Assembly: GCF_012939955.1 (NCBI RefSeq)
Contig: NZ_SPMY01000019.1
Location: 127,782 to 191,781 of the forward strand
Reading direction: 5' to 3'
Origin: Candidatus Accumulibacter phosphatis
GTDB lineage: Bacteria; Pseudomonadota; Gammaproteobacteria; Burkholderiales; Rhodocyclaceae
Length of the DNA stretch: 64,000 nucleotides
Shown in pieces: positions 51,782 through 61,173 of the stretch (position 1 is its first letter; each line of letters begins with the position of its first letter). The notes beneath the pieces were generated by a model. That model saw nothing but the letters and a program-made list of their open reading frames with translations. It was not told the origin of the DNA and ran no database searches. The position numbers and the translations under genes are program-made.

Positions 51782-54700
51782 TCACAAAAACCGCGCCAAG
51801 GCGTCACCGAGCGCCGCTTTCAAAGCGGCTGCGTCATAGTTCCTCGCGGCATGAGCCCTCGCCGCCTCGCCCATGCGTCGCCATAGCTGCGGGTCCTGAA
51901 ACAGCAACTGCACCCGCGCGGCCACCGTCGCCACATCGCCCGGTACCACGAGGAAGCCGGTCCTGCCCTCCACCACCAGTTCCGACAAAGCGCCGCGATT
52001 GTAACAAACTACCGGCCGCCGGGCGGCCATCGCTTCCAGCACTGTGCGGCCAAAGGACTCCTCGACGCTTGAAAGGCTGAGCACGACATGCGCCTCGGCC
52101 AGCGCTGCCTGCGGCGTGGTGGCGTAGCCAGAGAACAGCACATTGTCACTCACCACACCTTCTCTCTGCTGTGCTCTCAAGGCCGCAATCGCTGGCGTCT
52201 CCGGGCCAACCAGCAAGCAGCGTATTCCGGGCGCGAGCGTGGCCAACTGCCGTGCCACTTCGACGAAGTCGGCCACTCCCTTCTTGGCCTCATTGCTACT
52301 GATCATGGCCACCTTGAAGCCGTCATCCTGTGCCGGGAAGGGCAAGTCGAAGTGGGAGCAATGCACAATATTCGGCACGACATGTATCGGCATCTTTGCT
52401 GTGTCGCCACTCTCGCCCTGCAGGTAACGCAACACCCTCCGCGAGTTGGCAATCAAGCCGTCCGCATGCGTCAGTAGTCGCTGGCGGATTTGCTCCGCGC
52501 TGGCCCCAAGAACGCCGCAGAGTGCTGGATCGCTCTCCGGCACTTCGCGGACGTGAACTGCCACCGGCAGCTGCAAGCTTCTTGCAGCCAATAGAGGCTC
52601 ATCGTGCACCAGCGTATTCAGGTAGACGAGGTCCACCTCATGGGCTCGTATCAGGCGTTGAAAATTCATCAAGGTCGCCGCGCACGGTGCCATACCCTGC
52701 TTCCACCAACCATACGGAAGCACCGCGATGGCAGTCGCGCGCTGCCTGATTTGATCGAAATAACCCGAATGGTGCACGCCGGGGAGAGAGACCAACACGT
52801 TCATCCGCAGCTGATTGAGTCCGTCCAGAACATCGAGGAGAGAAATCTCGGCACCAAACAGCTGTGGCCCCGCCAGATGTGCGCACACCAGAACCATGGG
52901 AGCGTTGGCGCGCCGGGTCAGCGCCCCTGCAAAGGTCGGTAGAGGCTCCAAGCCCTTCTCTCCGCTGCGTTCGAGATAGTCGATCAGCGCACTGATTTCT
53001 GGAGCCGTTCCCGCGCCCTTCGTTGCGTTGGCAGCGCACGGGAGATGGCGCACCCGATAGCCACTACTGCTGAAACCCGGTCCCGGATCACGATCTTCAC
53101 GAATGCCGTGGGCGAGAAAATGCCACAGGCCATCGACTCCTTTGTCGGCCAAATCCGGGTAACGCCGCATGTACCAGTCGGAATCGAACAATCCGGAATC
53201 CAGTACCCGCCACCCAAGGGGCGGCTTCGGCAGCCCGCCGACGCTGCGTTGAACCCTGCCAGCGCAACTGATCCAGACTGGCAAGACGGGAGTCTCCCGT
53301 GGCTCGGATTGCTCGCCAAGCAGCCAGGCATGATCGAGCACCTCCACCGACGGCGCATCGTCCAGCGGCAACGCAAGCCCGGAATGCGCCCAAAGAAACA
53401 GTCTCGAACAACGCACCGTCTGGCCTGGCAAGACCGTAAGCACCCCACGCTCTCTTAGCAAAGTCCGCACAGCTTCGCTGACCCGACCCAAGGTCGGTCG
53501 TGTAACGTCCGCAAGATGGAAAACGGCAAGTTGGCCAGCAAGCTCCGACAACTGGCGCAGGCAATCCTCGATCGTCGCGGCCTGCGGCGAATCGCTCGAG
53601 AAATCAGCCACCAGCAATCGCGCGAACTCGTTGGCAGGTGGCTGACGCAACATCGTTTCTGGCGCCGGAAAAGGGCGCTTCAGCGGTTGCGCAGGCAAGG
53701 GAGAAAAGCCTGCCCGCCGTATTTGCCGGTGCCAGGATTCGAACGACTCCTGGTACTCCCGCCGCAATCCGTAATCCAAGCTGCGGGCGTGCGTTTCCGA
53801 TCGCTGGGTCAGTGAATGCGGGTGATGCCGCCCAAACGACAAGGGTACGCCGGGTAGCACTTCCTTGATCGCCCGCCCCCCATAAAGGCTCAGGATGCGA
53901 TAGTAGTATTCGGCGTCAGCACCCACCGTAACGGCATCCCAATAGCCCAGGACGTCCACCGCCTCACGACGAACCATCAGCGAGGAAATATTGCCGTGTA
54001 CCCACTGCGCCTGCGGACGCGGATGCTGTTGCGCGAAGACAAGCGCGGAGCTACAACGCACCCAGTTCGAAACCGACGCCTGACAGGCTGGCGAAGCGAG
54101 CAAGGCCTTTACCTGCAAGGCCAGTTTCTCGGGGTGCGACCAATCGTCTGCGTCGTGCGTGGTAACAAAAGCTCCCGAGGCATGTGCCAGCCCGGTGTTG
54201 CGCGCGGCATAGGCGCCCTGGTTGGCGCCATGTTGCAGCAGGGCCACGCGCTCATCGCGCCGCGCCAGTTTACGCACCAACTCGACGCTGCCATCGGTAC
54301 TGCAGTCGTCCACCACCAGCACTTCGAGGTTGCGCCAGGTCTGCTGCAGGACACTCTCCAATGCAGTGGTCACGGTAGCGACGGCGTTGCAGAGTGGAAC
54401 GATCACACTCACCTTCGGCTGGGACCCAGTCTCGATTGCGGGAACGGGCGCAAGCGCAAGGTTATCGAGCGACAGCGGCTGCCCTGGGTTTCTAAACTTA
54501 ACTGCTGCCAGCCCCCCCAGCAACAAGGCCCGATTGATCCATTCCAGGCGCCGCCCAGCCGGCTCATCGAACCAGGTGTTGGCATAGGCCAAATACAGGT
54601 CAGGCGTGTTCGGTCGCTGCGTCAAGGCAAGCCTCAGCACTCGCCTGGCATCAAGCAGGCATCCCTCGCGGCGCAAGGCATCGCCTTCCAACAAGACCGG

Positions 54701-55075
54701 TCCGGCCGGGCTCAGGCAGTTCGCCGCATGGGACTGCGCAGCAAGGCTTGCCGCCCTGCACCAATTCCCATCCTGAAATGCCAGCCAACCGGCCAGCACC
54801 CAGGCCGCATAGGCGCGCTCCTCGGGGCGCGCGCCATCATCGACCAACAGCCTCTCCAGCGCGTCACGAGCCCACTGCGAAAAACCACCCCACAGCTTCG
54901 CTTCGAGCAAGCAGGCTCGGTTCTCCCTCGGCAATCGCCCCTCGCGACGACCGTACGCGAGGTAGTGCTGCAGCGGATCAATTCCAGCCGCGGCAACATC
55001 GGGATAGGTATGCAAATACCAGTCCGGACTGAAATGATCATCCCGTTGGGGCAAGGCCGGCTTTCTGCTACTCAC
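51782..55075 (-). CDS. Multidomain GT2-GT4 glycosyltransferase with YPD-type repeat modules
   Basis: The 1097-residue protein combines several parts. An N-terminal module (about 14-52) has FSPDWYLHTYPDVAAAGIDPLQHYLAYGRREGR, followed by helical repeats. A GT2 domain (about 220-440) has VSVIVPLCNAVATV and VVDDCSTDGSVEL. A second YPD module (about 630-675) has FDSDWYMRRYPDLADKGVD. A GT4 domain (about 715-1097) has AGPQLFGAEISLLDVL and SVEESFGRTVLEAMA. Such modular proteins build complex surface polysaccharides. No frame break is seen. Confidence 0.88.
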   Translation of the reverse strand: MSSRKPALPQRDDHFSPDWYLHTYPDVAAAGIDPLQHYLAYGRREGRLPRENRACLLEAKLWGGFSQWARDALERLLVDDGARPEERAYAAWVLAGWLAFQDGNWCRAASLAAQSHAANCLSPAGPVLLEGDALRREGCLLDARRVLRLALTQRPNTPDLYLAYANTWFDEPAGRRLEWINRALLLGGLAAVKFRNPGQPLSLDNLALAPVPAIETGSQPKVSVIVPLCNAVATVTTALESVLQQTWRNLEVLVVDDCSTDGSVELVRKLARRDERVALLQHGANQGAYAARNTGLAHASGAFVTTHDADDWSHPEKLALQVKALLASPACQASVSNWVRCSSALVFAQQHPRPQAQWVHGNISSLMVRREAVDVLGYWDAVTVGADAEYYYRILSLYGGRAIKEVLPGVPLSFGRHHPHSLTQRSETHARSLDYGLRREYQESFESWHRQIRRAGFSPLPAQPLKRPFPAPETMLRQPPANEFARLLVADFSSDSPQAATIEDCLRQLSELAGQLAVFHLADVTRPTLGRVSEAVRTLLRERGVLTVLPGQTVRCSRLFLWAHSGLALPLDDAPSVEVLDHAWLLGEQSEPRETPVLPVWISCAGRVQRSVGGLPKPPLGWRVLDSGLFDSDWYMRRYPDLADKGVDGLWHFLAHGIREDRDPGPGFSSSGYRVRHLPCAANATKGAGTAPEISALIDYLERSGEKGLEPLPTFAGALTRRANAPMVLVCAHLAGPQLFGAEISLLDVLDGLNQLRMNVLVSLPGVHHSGYFDQIRQRATAIAVLPYGWWKQGMAPCAATLMNFQRLIRAHEVDLVYLNTLVHDEPLLAARSLQLPVAVHVREVPESDPALCGVLGASAEQIRQRLLTHADGLIANSRRVLRYLQGESGDTAKMPIHVVPNIVHCSHFDLPFPAQDDGFKVAMISSNEAKKGVADFVEVARQLATLAPGIRCLLVGPETPAIAALRAQQREGVVSDNVLFSGYATTPQAALAEAHVVLSLSSVEESFGRTVLEAMAARRPVVCYNRGALSELVVEGRTGFLVVPGDVATVAARVQLLFQDPQLWRRMGEAARAHAARNYDAAALKAALGDALARFL

Positions 55076-55221
55076 GTATCGCCTCCAAGAACATTCCGCC
55101 GGCCCGACTTCTCCACCGCAATGGCAGCCTTTTCGCGCACTCGAGCCGCCCCCGCCACTCCCACGCCGACCCGCACATCACGTAGGTCGAGCGCTTCAAC
55201 TTCGTTGCCTTGAAAGAATTA

Positions 55222-56565
55222 TCACCGCAACGCTGACGCCGCTCTTCGCAAACCCTGTGGCACACTCGCCAAAGCCGCAGCAATAGGCGCAACATTGCGC
55301 TCCCAGCTCAGCATCTCCAGAGCGCCACACTCGGGCAGTGACGTAGCACAAGCGGTGGCGAACAAGACCTCGACCAGCTTTTCCGCCAGCGAATCCACCT
55401 GCCCCTTCTCGAAATAAGTGAAATTTTGGGACAGCTCCGCCAGATCGGCCAGAGGAGCAACATTCGACATCAACACTCGCTTTCCCCGTGCCACGGCCTC
55501 CAGTGGTTTCACCGGGGAAACCATTTCGCACACCGCAAACGGGCGACGCGGAATCACCACCAAGTCCAGCAGCGCGTAGTAATCGGACGCTTCGTCAGGG
55601 CCCACTCGACCGGGAAGAAACACGAATTCAGTAATGCCTAGCCGTTGCGCCAACGCGCGATAGGCCACACTGGCGGAACATTCGCGCACAGCGTCTGCGC
55701 CGACACCCATTGATGCCGACGATCCAACAAGCAGTAGCGAGACATCCACACCGCGTCGCCGGACAACTGCCGTCGCCTCGATCAAATCCTCCAAGCCTTC
55801 GTAGACATTGAAGGAACCAACATACCCCACCACGAAACGCGTTGTAATACCCACATCACCTTTCCCAAGGGGTGCTGGTCGCGACCGTGCAGGAAAATCA
55901 GAAAAACCATTGGGCACGAGATCCACTTGATCGCGCGCGACACCCCGCCGTACCAACTCGTCGCGCATGAAGCGGTTGATCGTAAATACGCGTTCCGCCG
56001 CCTGCGCCACGGCGGTTTCGCGCTCGACCACCTGCCGGTACTCGCTGGTATTCTCCCAATCCGGCTCGCGCGAAACACGCGAAATTTCCCAAAATCCGCG
56101 CACCTCATAAAAGAACGGCAGCCCAAGTGTCCTGGCTGCGAGCGCCACCGGCAACGCGTTTTCCCAATTCGACGCCGCCAATACCGCGCTGGGCTTGAAC
56201 ACACGCAGCAACTCGCTCACTGAATCCACCGCCCGAGCCAGATACATTGCCGGAGGGAGGCCGTGCCGGCTTGGCCTGCGGCTATGAACATAACGGACAC
56301 CCTCAACCCGATGCGAGCTAGCGTAATCAGAACTGCCGAACCCTGGTTGATCCCACGGAACACCAGGCCGCGTCGCCGCGATCACCGAAACCCCTTCGCG
56401 AACCAGGGCCCTGGCTATACCATGTGTGCGTACCGCATAACCGTTGGACGAGAACGGAAACGAATGGTTTACGGCATAAAGCAATCTCCCGGGCATGCGA
56501 TATCCAGAAGAGAGAGCCACTCTTGATGGACAGAGGTCGCTTAAACGATGCAGCAAGTCATCCAT
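55222..56565 (-). CDS. GT4 family glycosyltransferase
   Basis: About 447 residues with GT-B architecture: N-terminal NHSFPFSSNGYAVRTHGIARALVREG and C-terminal VGYVGSFNVYEGLEDLIEAT, PGRVGPDEASDYYALLDLVVIPR and VSPVKPLEAVARGKRVL. The E-X7-E type motif is partly kept. It probably transfers an activated sugar in capsule assembly. Start codons at 56601, 56565 and 56496 are all possible, and none has a strong ribosome-binding site. It heads the minus-strand capsule cluster next to the IS relic. Confidence 0.85.
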   Translation of the reverse strand: MDDLLHRLSDLCPSRVALSSGYRMPGRLLYAVNHSFPFSSNGYAVRTHGIARALVREGVSVIAATRPGVPWDQPGFGSSDYASSHRVEGVRYVHSRRPSRHGLPPAMYLARAVDSVSELLRVFKPSAVLAASNWENALPVALAARTLGLPFFYEVRGFWEISRVSREPDWENTSEYRQVVERETAVAQAAERVFTINRFMRDELVRRGVARDQVDLVPNGFSDFPARSRPAPLGKGDVGITTRFVVGYVGSFNVYEGLEDLIEATAVVRRRGVDVSLLLVGSSASMGVGADAVRECSASVAYRALAQRLGITEFVFLPGRVGPDEASDYYALLDLVVIPRRPFAVCEMVSPVKPLEAVARGKRVLMSNVAPLADLAELSQNFTYFEKGQVDSLAEKLVEVLFATACATSLPECGALEMLSWERNVAPIAAALASVPQGLRRAASALR

Positions 56566-56638
56566 AAGTTCACCGAAAATCGTACCTACAGAGCGGCACA
56601 TTGCTCACGAAAACAGAGATTTCCATACGGAACCGTAG

Positions 56639-57754
56639 GGAAGCGTTGATCAATTAGCTGTCGATGCGTTTCCCAGCCGCGCGGCAGCGGATTTCTTTGC
56701 ATCCCGCTGCAATTTTGGTCAAACTGCTCAAAATTTCGCAGTTTTTGACCATTTTCGGCCACTTCCCGGGCCTTTCGTCCTATTCAGGACGCAACTTGTC
56801 TGTTGAGCGCCAATAGTTTTCGCTTCGTAATCCTCAGATTGGCCAGGGCGAACAGCGTGTGCAGTTGTGCCGCGTTTGTTCCAGCCCCTTGTAGCGCACC
56901 TTCTTGTAGTGGAAGAGGTTCTTCACGATGTGGAAAGGGTGCTCGACTTTGGATCGGATACTGGCTTTCAGCGATTCCAGCTTGCGCAGCAACCGACCAA
57001 ACCCGCTCTCTTCCGAGACGGCTTTGAGCTTGCGCGCTTCATGGCGATCTGCCAGTTGACGTCCCGGTCCTTGAGCTCTTCCCGCTTGTCGGCGCCGATA
57101 TAGCCCGCATGCAGGAAGACGTCCTTCTCTTCCCCGTGCAGCAGATGCTCGGTCTGCGTAACGTTCGGCTCGTTCGCCGCCGTTCCGACGACGGTGTACA
57201 CCAAGCACGATCTAGGCATCGACGCCAATGTGGGCCTTCATGCCGAAGTGCCACCGTTTGCCTTTTTTTTGGTCTGGTGCATGTCCGGGTCACGGGCGTT
57301 GGCTTCGTTCTTGACCGACGACGGTGCGGCGATAACATGCGGCTCCAGCAGGTGGCGGAACTGCAGCACGGTGGTCGCATCCGGTGCGACCTCTCTGCAC
57401 AGGTCGATTCCGACAAACGCCCGTAGTGCCTGACTGTCGGTGATGGCGTCGTCGACGCCTTCATCCGATAGACCATTCCACCGGTGAACGACGTACACCC
57501 GCAGCGTCGGCTCCAGTCCTACCTGCGGTCGGCCTCGCCTGCCCTTCGGGTAGTGCGGCTCGACTACCGCGAATAATTCTGCCCGCGGCATGATTGGCTC
57601 CATCTCGGCAAGAACCTCCTCGCGTCGCGTCCGTCGCTTCTTACGTTGAAACTCGGCCTGTGAAAAACTCATCTGCTTCATCGGAGGGTGGTTCGCGTAA
57701 ACGTGAGAGGCGAATTATATCATAGGTATATGTGGTGATTAAATCAGCGTTTCC
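56639..57754. mobile_element. Decayed IS5-family insertion sequence
   Basis: About 1.1 kb bounded by imperfect inverted ends: GGAAGCGTTGATCAA at 56639-56653 and, as reverse complement, GGAAACGCTGATTTA at 57740-57754 (11 or 12 of 15 match). The interior is a broken IS5-type transposase. No convincing target-site duplication is visible (GTAG versus TTAA). It separates the capsule cluster from the AT-richer RTX region. Confidence 0.8.
56784..57681 (-). pseudogene. IS5-family transposase pseudogene
   Basis: The N-terminus is readable from 57681 (MKQMSFSQAEF, EPHYPKGRRGRPQVGLEP, VVHRWNGLSDEGVDDAI). About 30 residues are then missing around LLEPHVIAAPSS. Frame changes occur at an eight-A run near 57263-57270, an in-frame stop after GMKAHIGVDA and another shift before the end (ALANLRITKRKLL). 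DDE-type fragments such as TVVGTAANE and VEHPFHIVKNLFHYKKVRY remain. Unlike the other genes in the window, it shows deletions and mixed-sign shifts, i.e. genuine decay. Confidence 0.88.
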
Positions 57755-57862
57755 TTAACAAAAAATGACAGCAATAAACTACCAACCGGGCCTCTCTTGA
57801 TCAGATCAACCCTGTCATGCCAAAACTCACGCGAAAAAGAAAAATCAGAAGACTCAAGATCG

Positions 57863-60800
57863 CTAAAAAGTGTTAATGCGGAGAGTCACACTATCGGAAC
57901 CAAATTCAACGGTTGTATCGGTTCCGAATTGATTTATCTGCAGTTGCTCAACAGCTGTCACCCCCTGCACCCCTCAGGTCAATTGCATCCAACCCATCCT
58001 CCCAGTCGACTATAATATCATGGCCAGATCCCGTAAAAAAAAAACGAAAGTGTCATTTCCGGCATTGCCAAAAGCGATATCATCTCCCCCCCCCCGGAAA
58101 TTATCGTGTCATCGCCTTCTCCACCGACTAAAATATCATTTCCACCCTGGCCGTCGACCAGATCGTTTCCTGCAGAACCGTAAAGTGTATTGAAAAAAGT
58201 CGTCGCCAATCACGACATCGTCAGACTTGGTCGCGTACACGCTCTCGACTGAAACTAAAAACGTCTGAGTTCACACTTGACTGTGCGCGGGAAACACGCA
58301 AATCAACAAATATATTGCTTTTTTAACCAGTCGTAGAAAATTATATCAGTACCGTTACCACCATCAACATAGTTTACTCCCGATCCGGCACTGAACGAAT
58401 CATTGCCATTTTCTCCAAACAATACATCATCGCCAGCTCTGCCGAAAAACCTATCATGGCCATCGCCACCGATTAAGGTATCGTTTCCACCGTGACCGTC
58501 GAGTAGGTCGTTGCCTGCCGCAGCATAGAATGCATTGGCATAATCGTCGCCAATCAGAGAATCGTCAAGGCTAGTTGCATACACCTTCTCAACGGAGACT
58601 AATGTATCCGAGATCTCCCCTGACTGTGCGTGGGAAACACGCAAGTCAACGGAAAGCATTTCTTTGGACCAATTGTAGTAAACTATATCAATGCCTGCAC
58701 CACCATCGACATAGTTGACTCCCGACCCTGGATTGAAGGCATCGTCGCCATTTTCCCCGAATAGACGATCATTTCCGCTCCGCCCGTATAGCCTGTCATT
58801 ACCATCGCCACCCACTAAAGTGTCATTACCGCTTTTACCGTCGAGCAGATCGTTGCCTGCAGAACCGTAGAAAGTGTTAAATGAATCATCTCCAATCAGG
58901 ACATCGTCAAACCTAGTTGCATAAACCTCCTCAATAGAAACTAACGTGTCTGAGTTAAAGCCAGATTGAGCAGTTAACGCCCCTAAGTCAACCGACACTC
59001 GTTCCTTCAGCCAATCGTAGAATATTATGTCAGTACCTTCGCCACCATCCACATAGTTTACGCCCGCACCGGCATTAAAGGCATCATTTCCCTCTTCACC
59101 AAGCAAGCGGTCGTGCCCACTGCGACCGAATAGCCTGTCGTCACCGGCACCCCCGTCAATCCAATCGGCACCCCTCCCCCCTTGCCAGCGCTTCGCCGTT
59201 CTCCGTGCCAACAACTGTCAAGTCGTCAACACTGATCAATGGCTTATTAACCATAACTTCCCCAGCGCCACAAATTTCAACAATCCATCGGTTGTCGATA
59301 TCGGCGACGTACACCTTCTTCAGTTGATTTTCCTGAGGGGCATTCAAGAAAAACCCTGATGGTACGCTATTTTGTGCGTAAATTGTCGATAAAAAATGTG
59401 ACATCCTTCGCAGTAGCCGTTATTGTTAGCGCAGGGGCTGCTCTCATAGAGAGAGTTGCTTCAGTTACCCACCCTTGTGGCTTGTCGCCCGACACGCCTG
59501 AAACAATGGACATCGAAGTCTCTGTATCGGATAAAGTCCGAATCGACAAGCCGATTTCTGCAATTGAGGCGAACGCAAAAACGATTTAGCGTTACCGCGG
59601 CATCTGGGTCGAGATGAAAGATAAGATCATAGGTGTGCTGCCGATTAGCGCTAATTGTATCGAATACGATAACAAACTCGTCTTTGAGATGAATCAGCGT
59701 ACGGGCGTGGGTTGCGTCAGGTATATTCTGATGCGATGCGGTAACAAATGACGCATACTCACTATCACCTGAACCAAGCAGCGTTGAGCCTAGGTCAACA
59801 AAGTCTTGATCATCGGCAATTATTACATTGTGGGCGCGCGAGGCTTGAAAATAGTTCTTACTCCAGGCGCTTCCATATGAATATGGTCCACCGGAATCAA
59901 CAATCATATTCTCACCATATGCATGGAATACAAAAATTTAACGCATCAGCGTGCCCATGAGCTTCTCGAGGACCAGAAAAAATCGAAAATAACACGAGCA
60001 TCATTCGCCGGCGCAACACCACCAAAACCGTAATTCGGGCGAAAGATTGCGTACCCGGCCGCAGGGTAGACAAGCAAGTCAGGCGGAAGCTCGCCGGCAG
60101 CGCCATTTGTGATCACAAACTGCGCGTATGGTGTTGTAGTCTTAGGCGTGTAACGAAAGTTCGCAGATTGGAAAAGCATGCCGAATGGCGTGTCGCCTAT
60201 AGCCGGTATAGCCCCATCCCCGAACCGAAAGAGTGCGGCGACTTCCAACCCACTCTCAATACGCTTTTGGTAGGCGTCAATACCGGAATGCCCCGTCTGC
60301 AGCACATAGTTTTGCGCATCATCAAACAATCGCAGCATATAGTAGTGATAACCAAACGATTGCTCGACGCTGAAGCCTTCGGTCTCAAAAATCATGTCAT
60401 CGAACAATTGGTTTAACCGTGCCAAAGCGCCAACGTTCCATGCTTCGGCACCATATTCATCCGCAAATGCTAAGCTGGCATCAAAAACAGCCATCGCATC
60501 CATAAACCCATGGTTATTCGCTTGAAGGGCTGGGTGTTCATATAAGGAAACAAGGTAATCGACATGCTCGACAGCATACCCCCCGCAGTTCTGCATCTTC
60601 AGCGGGCGACAAAAACGTCTTTCAGAAATTTGTTATAAAAGTAGCCAATTTGAGCAAGTCGAAAAGCGGTAGGGTGATCATACCAGACAAACGGATTCGT
60701 ACCTTCAGCTGTCGTCGGATTGGCGCGCAAAAAAATCAAAGAGCAGGATTTTCAGCTCCGACAGTGAGTCGACATTCCCATTCTCTACGCCATCATAGAG

Positions 60801-61020
60801 AAGAGCGTTCATCCACCCAAGCGAGTTATAGTAGATCATCCACGTATTGATACCAAATGGATTCTCACGCCAAGTAGGCGAAGTTGGAAGCGCCCATACC
60901 GGTGCACCTTTGTATAATTCAATTTCCCTAGACGTGATAAAAGTTTTTTGCTGAAGCTTGATTGTAAAATCTGTATTTTTCCGGGGCCCATAAAGTTTCA
61001 GGTTCAATCAAGGCTGACAT
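57863..61020 (-). CDS. Heparinase II/III-like polysaccharide lyase with RTX repeats (frame broken about 15 times)
   Basis: Six-frame reading can be stitched into one chain of about 1046 residues from the ATG at 61020 (MSALIEPETLWAP, ribosome-binding site AGAGAGGAA). The N-terminal half is an alpha/alpha toroid with FGYHYYMLRLF. A heparinase-type core follows (GPREAHGHADALNF, DSGGPYSYG, SRAHNVIIADD). After residue about 700, RTX nonapeptides (GGNDTLVGGDGND-type) occur in 342-bp units, with a C-terminal IDLRG-type secretion region. It is likely a type I secreted, calcium-binding lyase that cuts surface polysaccharide. About 13 single-base homopolymer insertions plus two 10-base runs must be corrected. 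The exact stop is uncertain (57863 or somewhat further left). Confidence 0.75.
58330..59160 (-). repeat. 342-bp tandem repeats encoding RTX units
   Basis: The sequence coding for NYVDGG recurs at 58368, 58710 and 59052, exactly 342 bp (114 codons) apart. Each unit contains several GGxGxD nonapeptides and a VSVEKVYAT-like segment. A fourth, more degenerate copy continues to about 58020. Confidence 0.88.
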
Positions 61021-61102
61021 TTAAATTCCTCTCTTATGGAATAATAGGAAATCGAACGACACCAACGAATGTATATGCATTGTGCGCCCAACGTTGTCCG
61101 GT

Positions 61103-61119
61103 TTAAATCAGCGTTGCCC
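61103..61119. repeat. Solo IS5-like inverted-repeat end
   Basis: TTAAATCAGCGTTGCCC closely matches the right end of the IS relic at 57740-57754 (AAATCAGCGTTTCC), but no transposase adjoins it. It is probably the fossil end of a second element. Confidence 0.55.
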
Positions 61120-61173
61120 TAGTGCGGACCCGCCCACCGTGAGGCGCATACCCATCCTGAGTAGCCTGTCGTC

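Noticed and set aside
57863-61020. Calling the heparinase/RTX gene a true pseudogene
   Set aside because: Nearly all breaks are single-base gains in homopolymers with intact motifs on both sides, which fits sequencing error better than decay.
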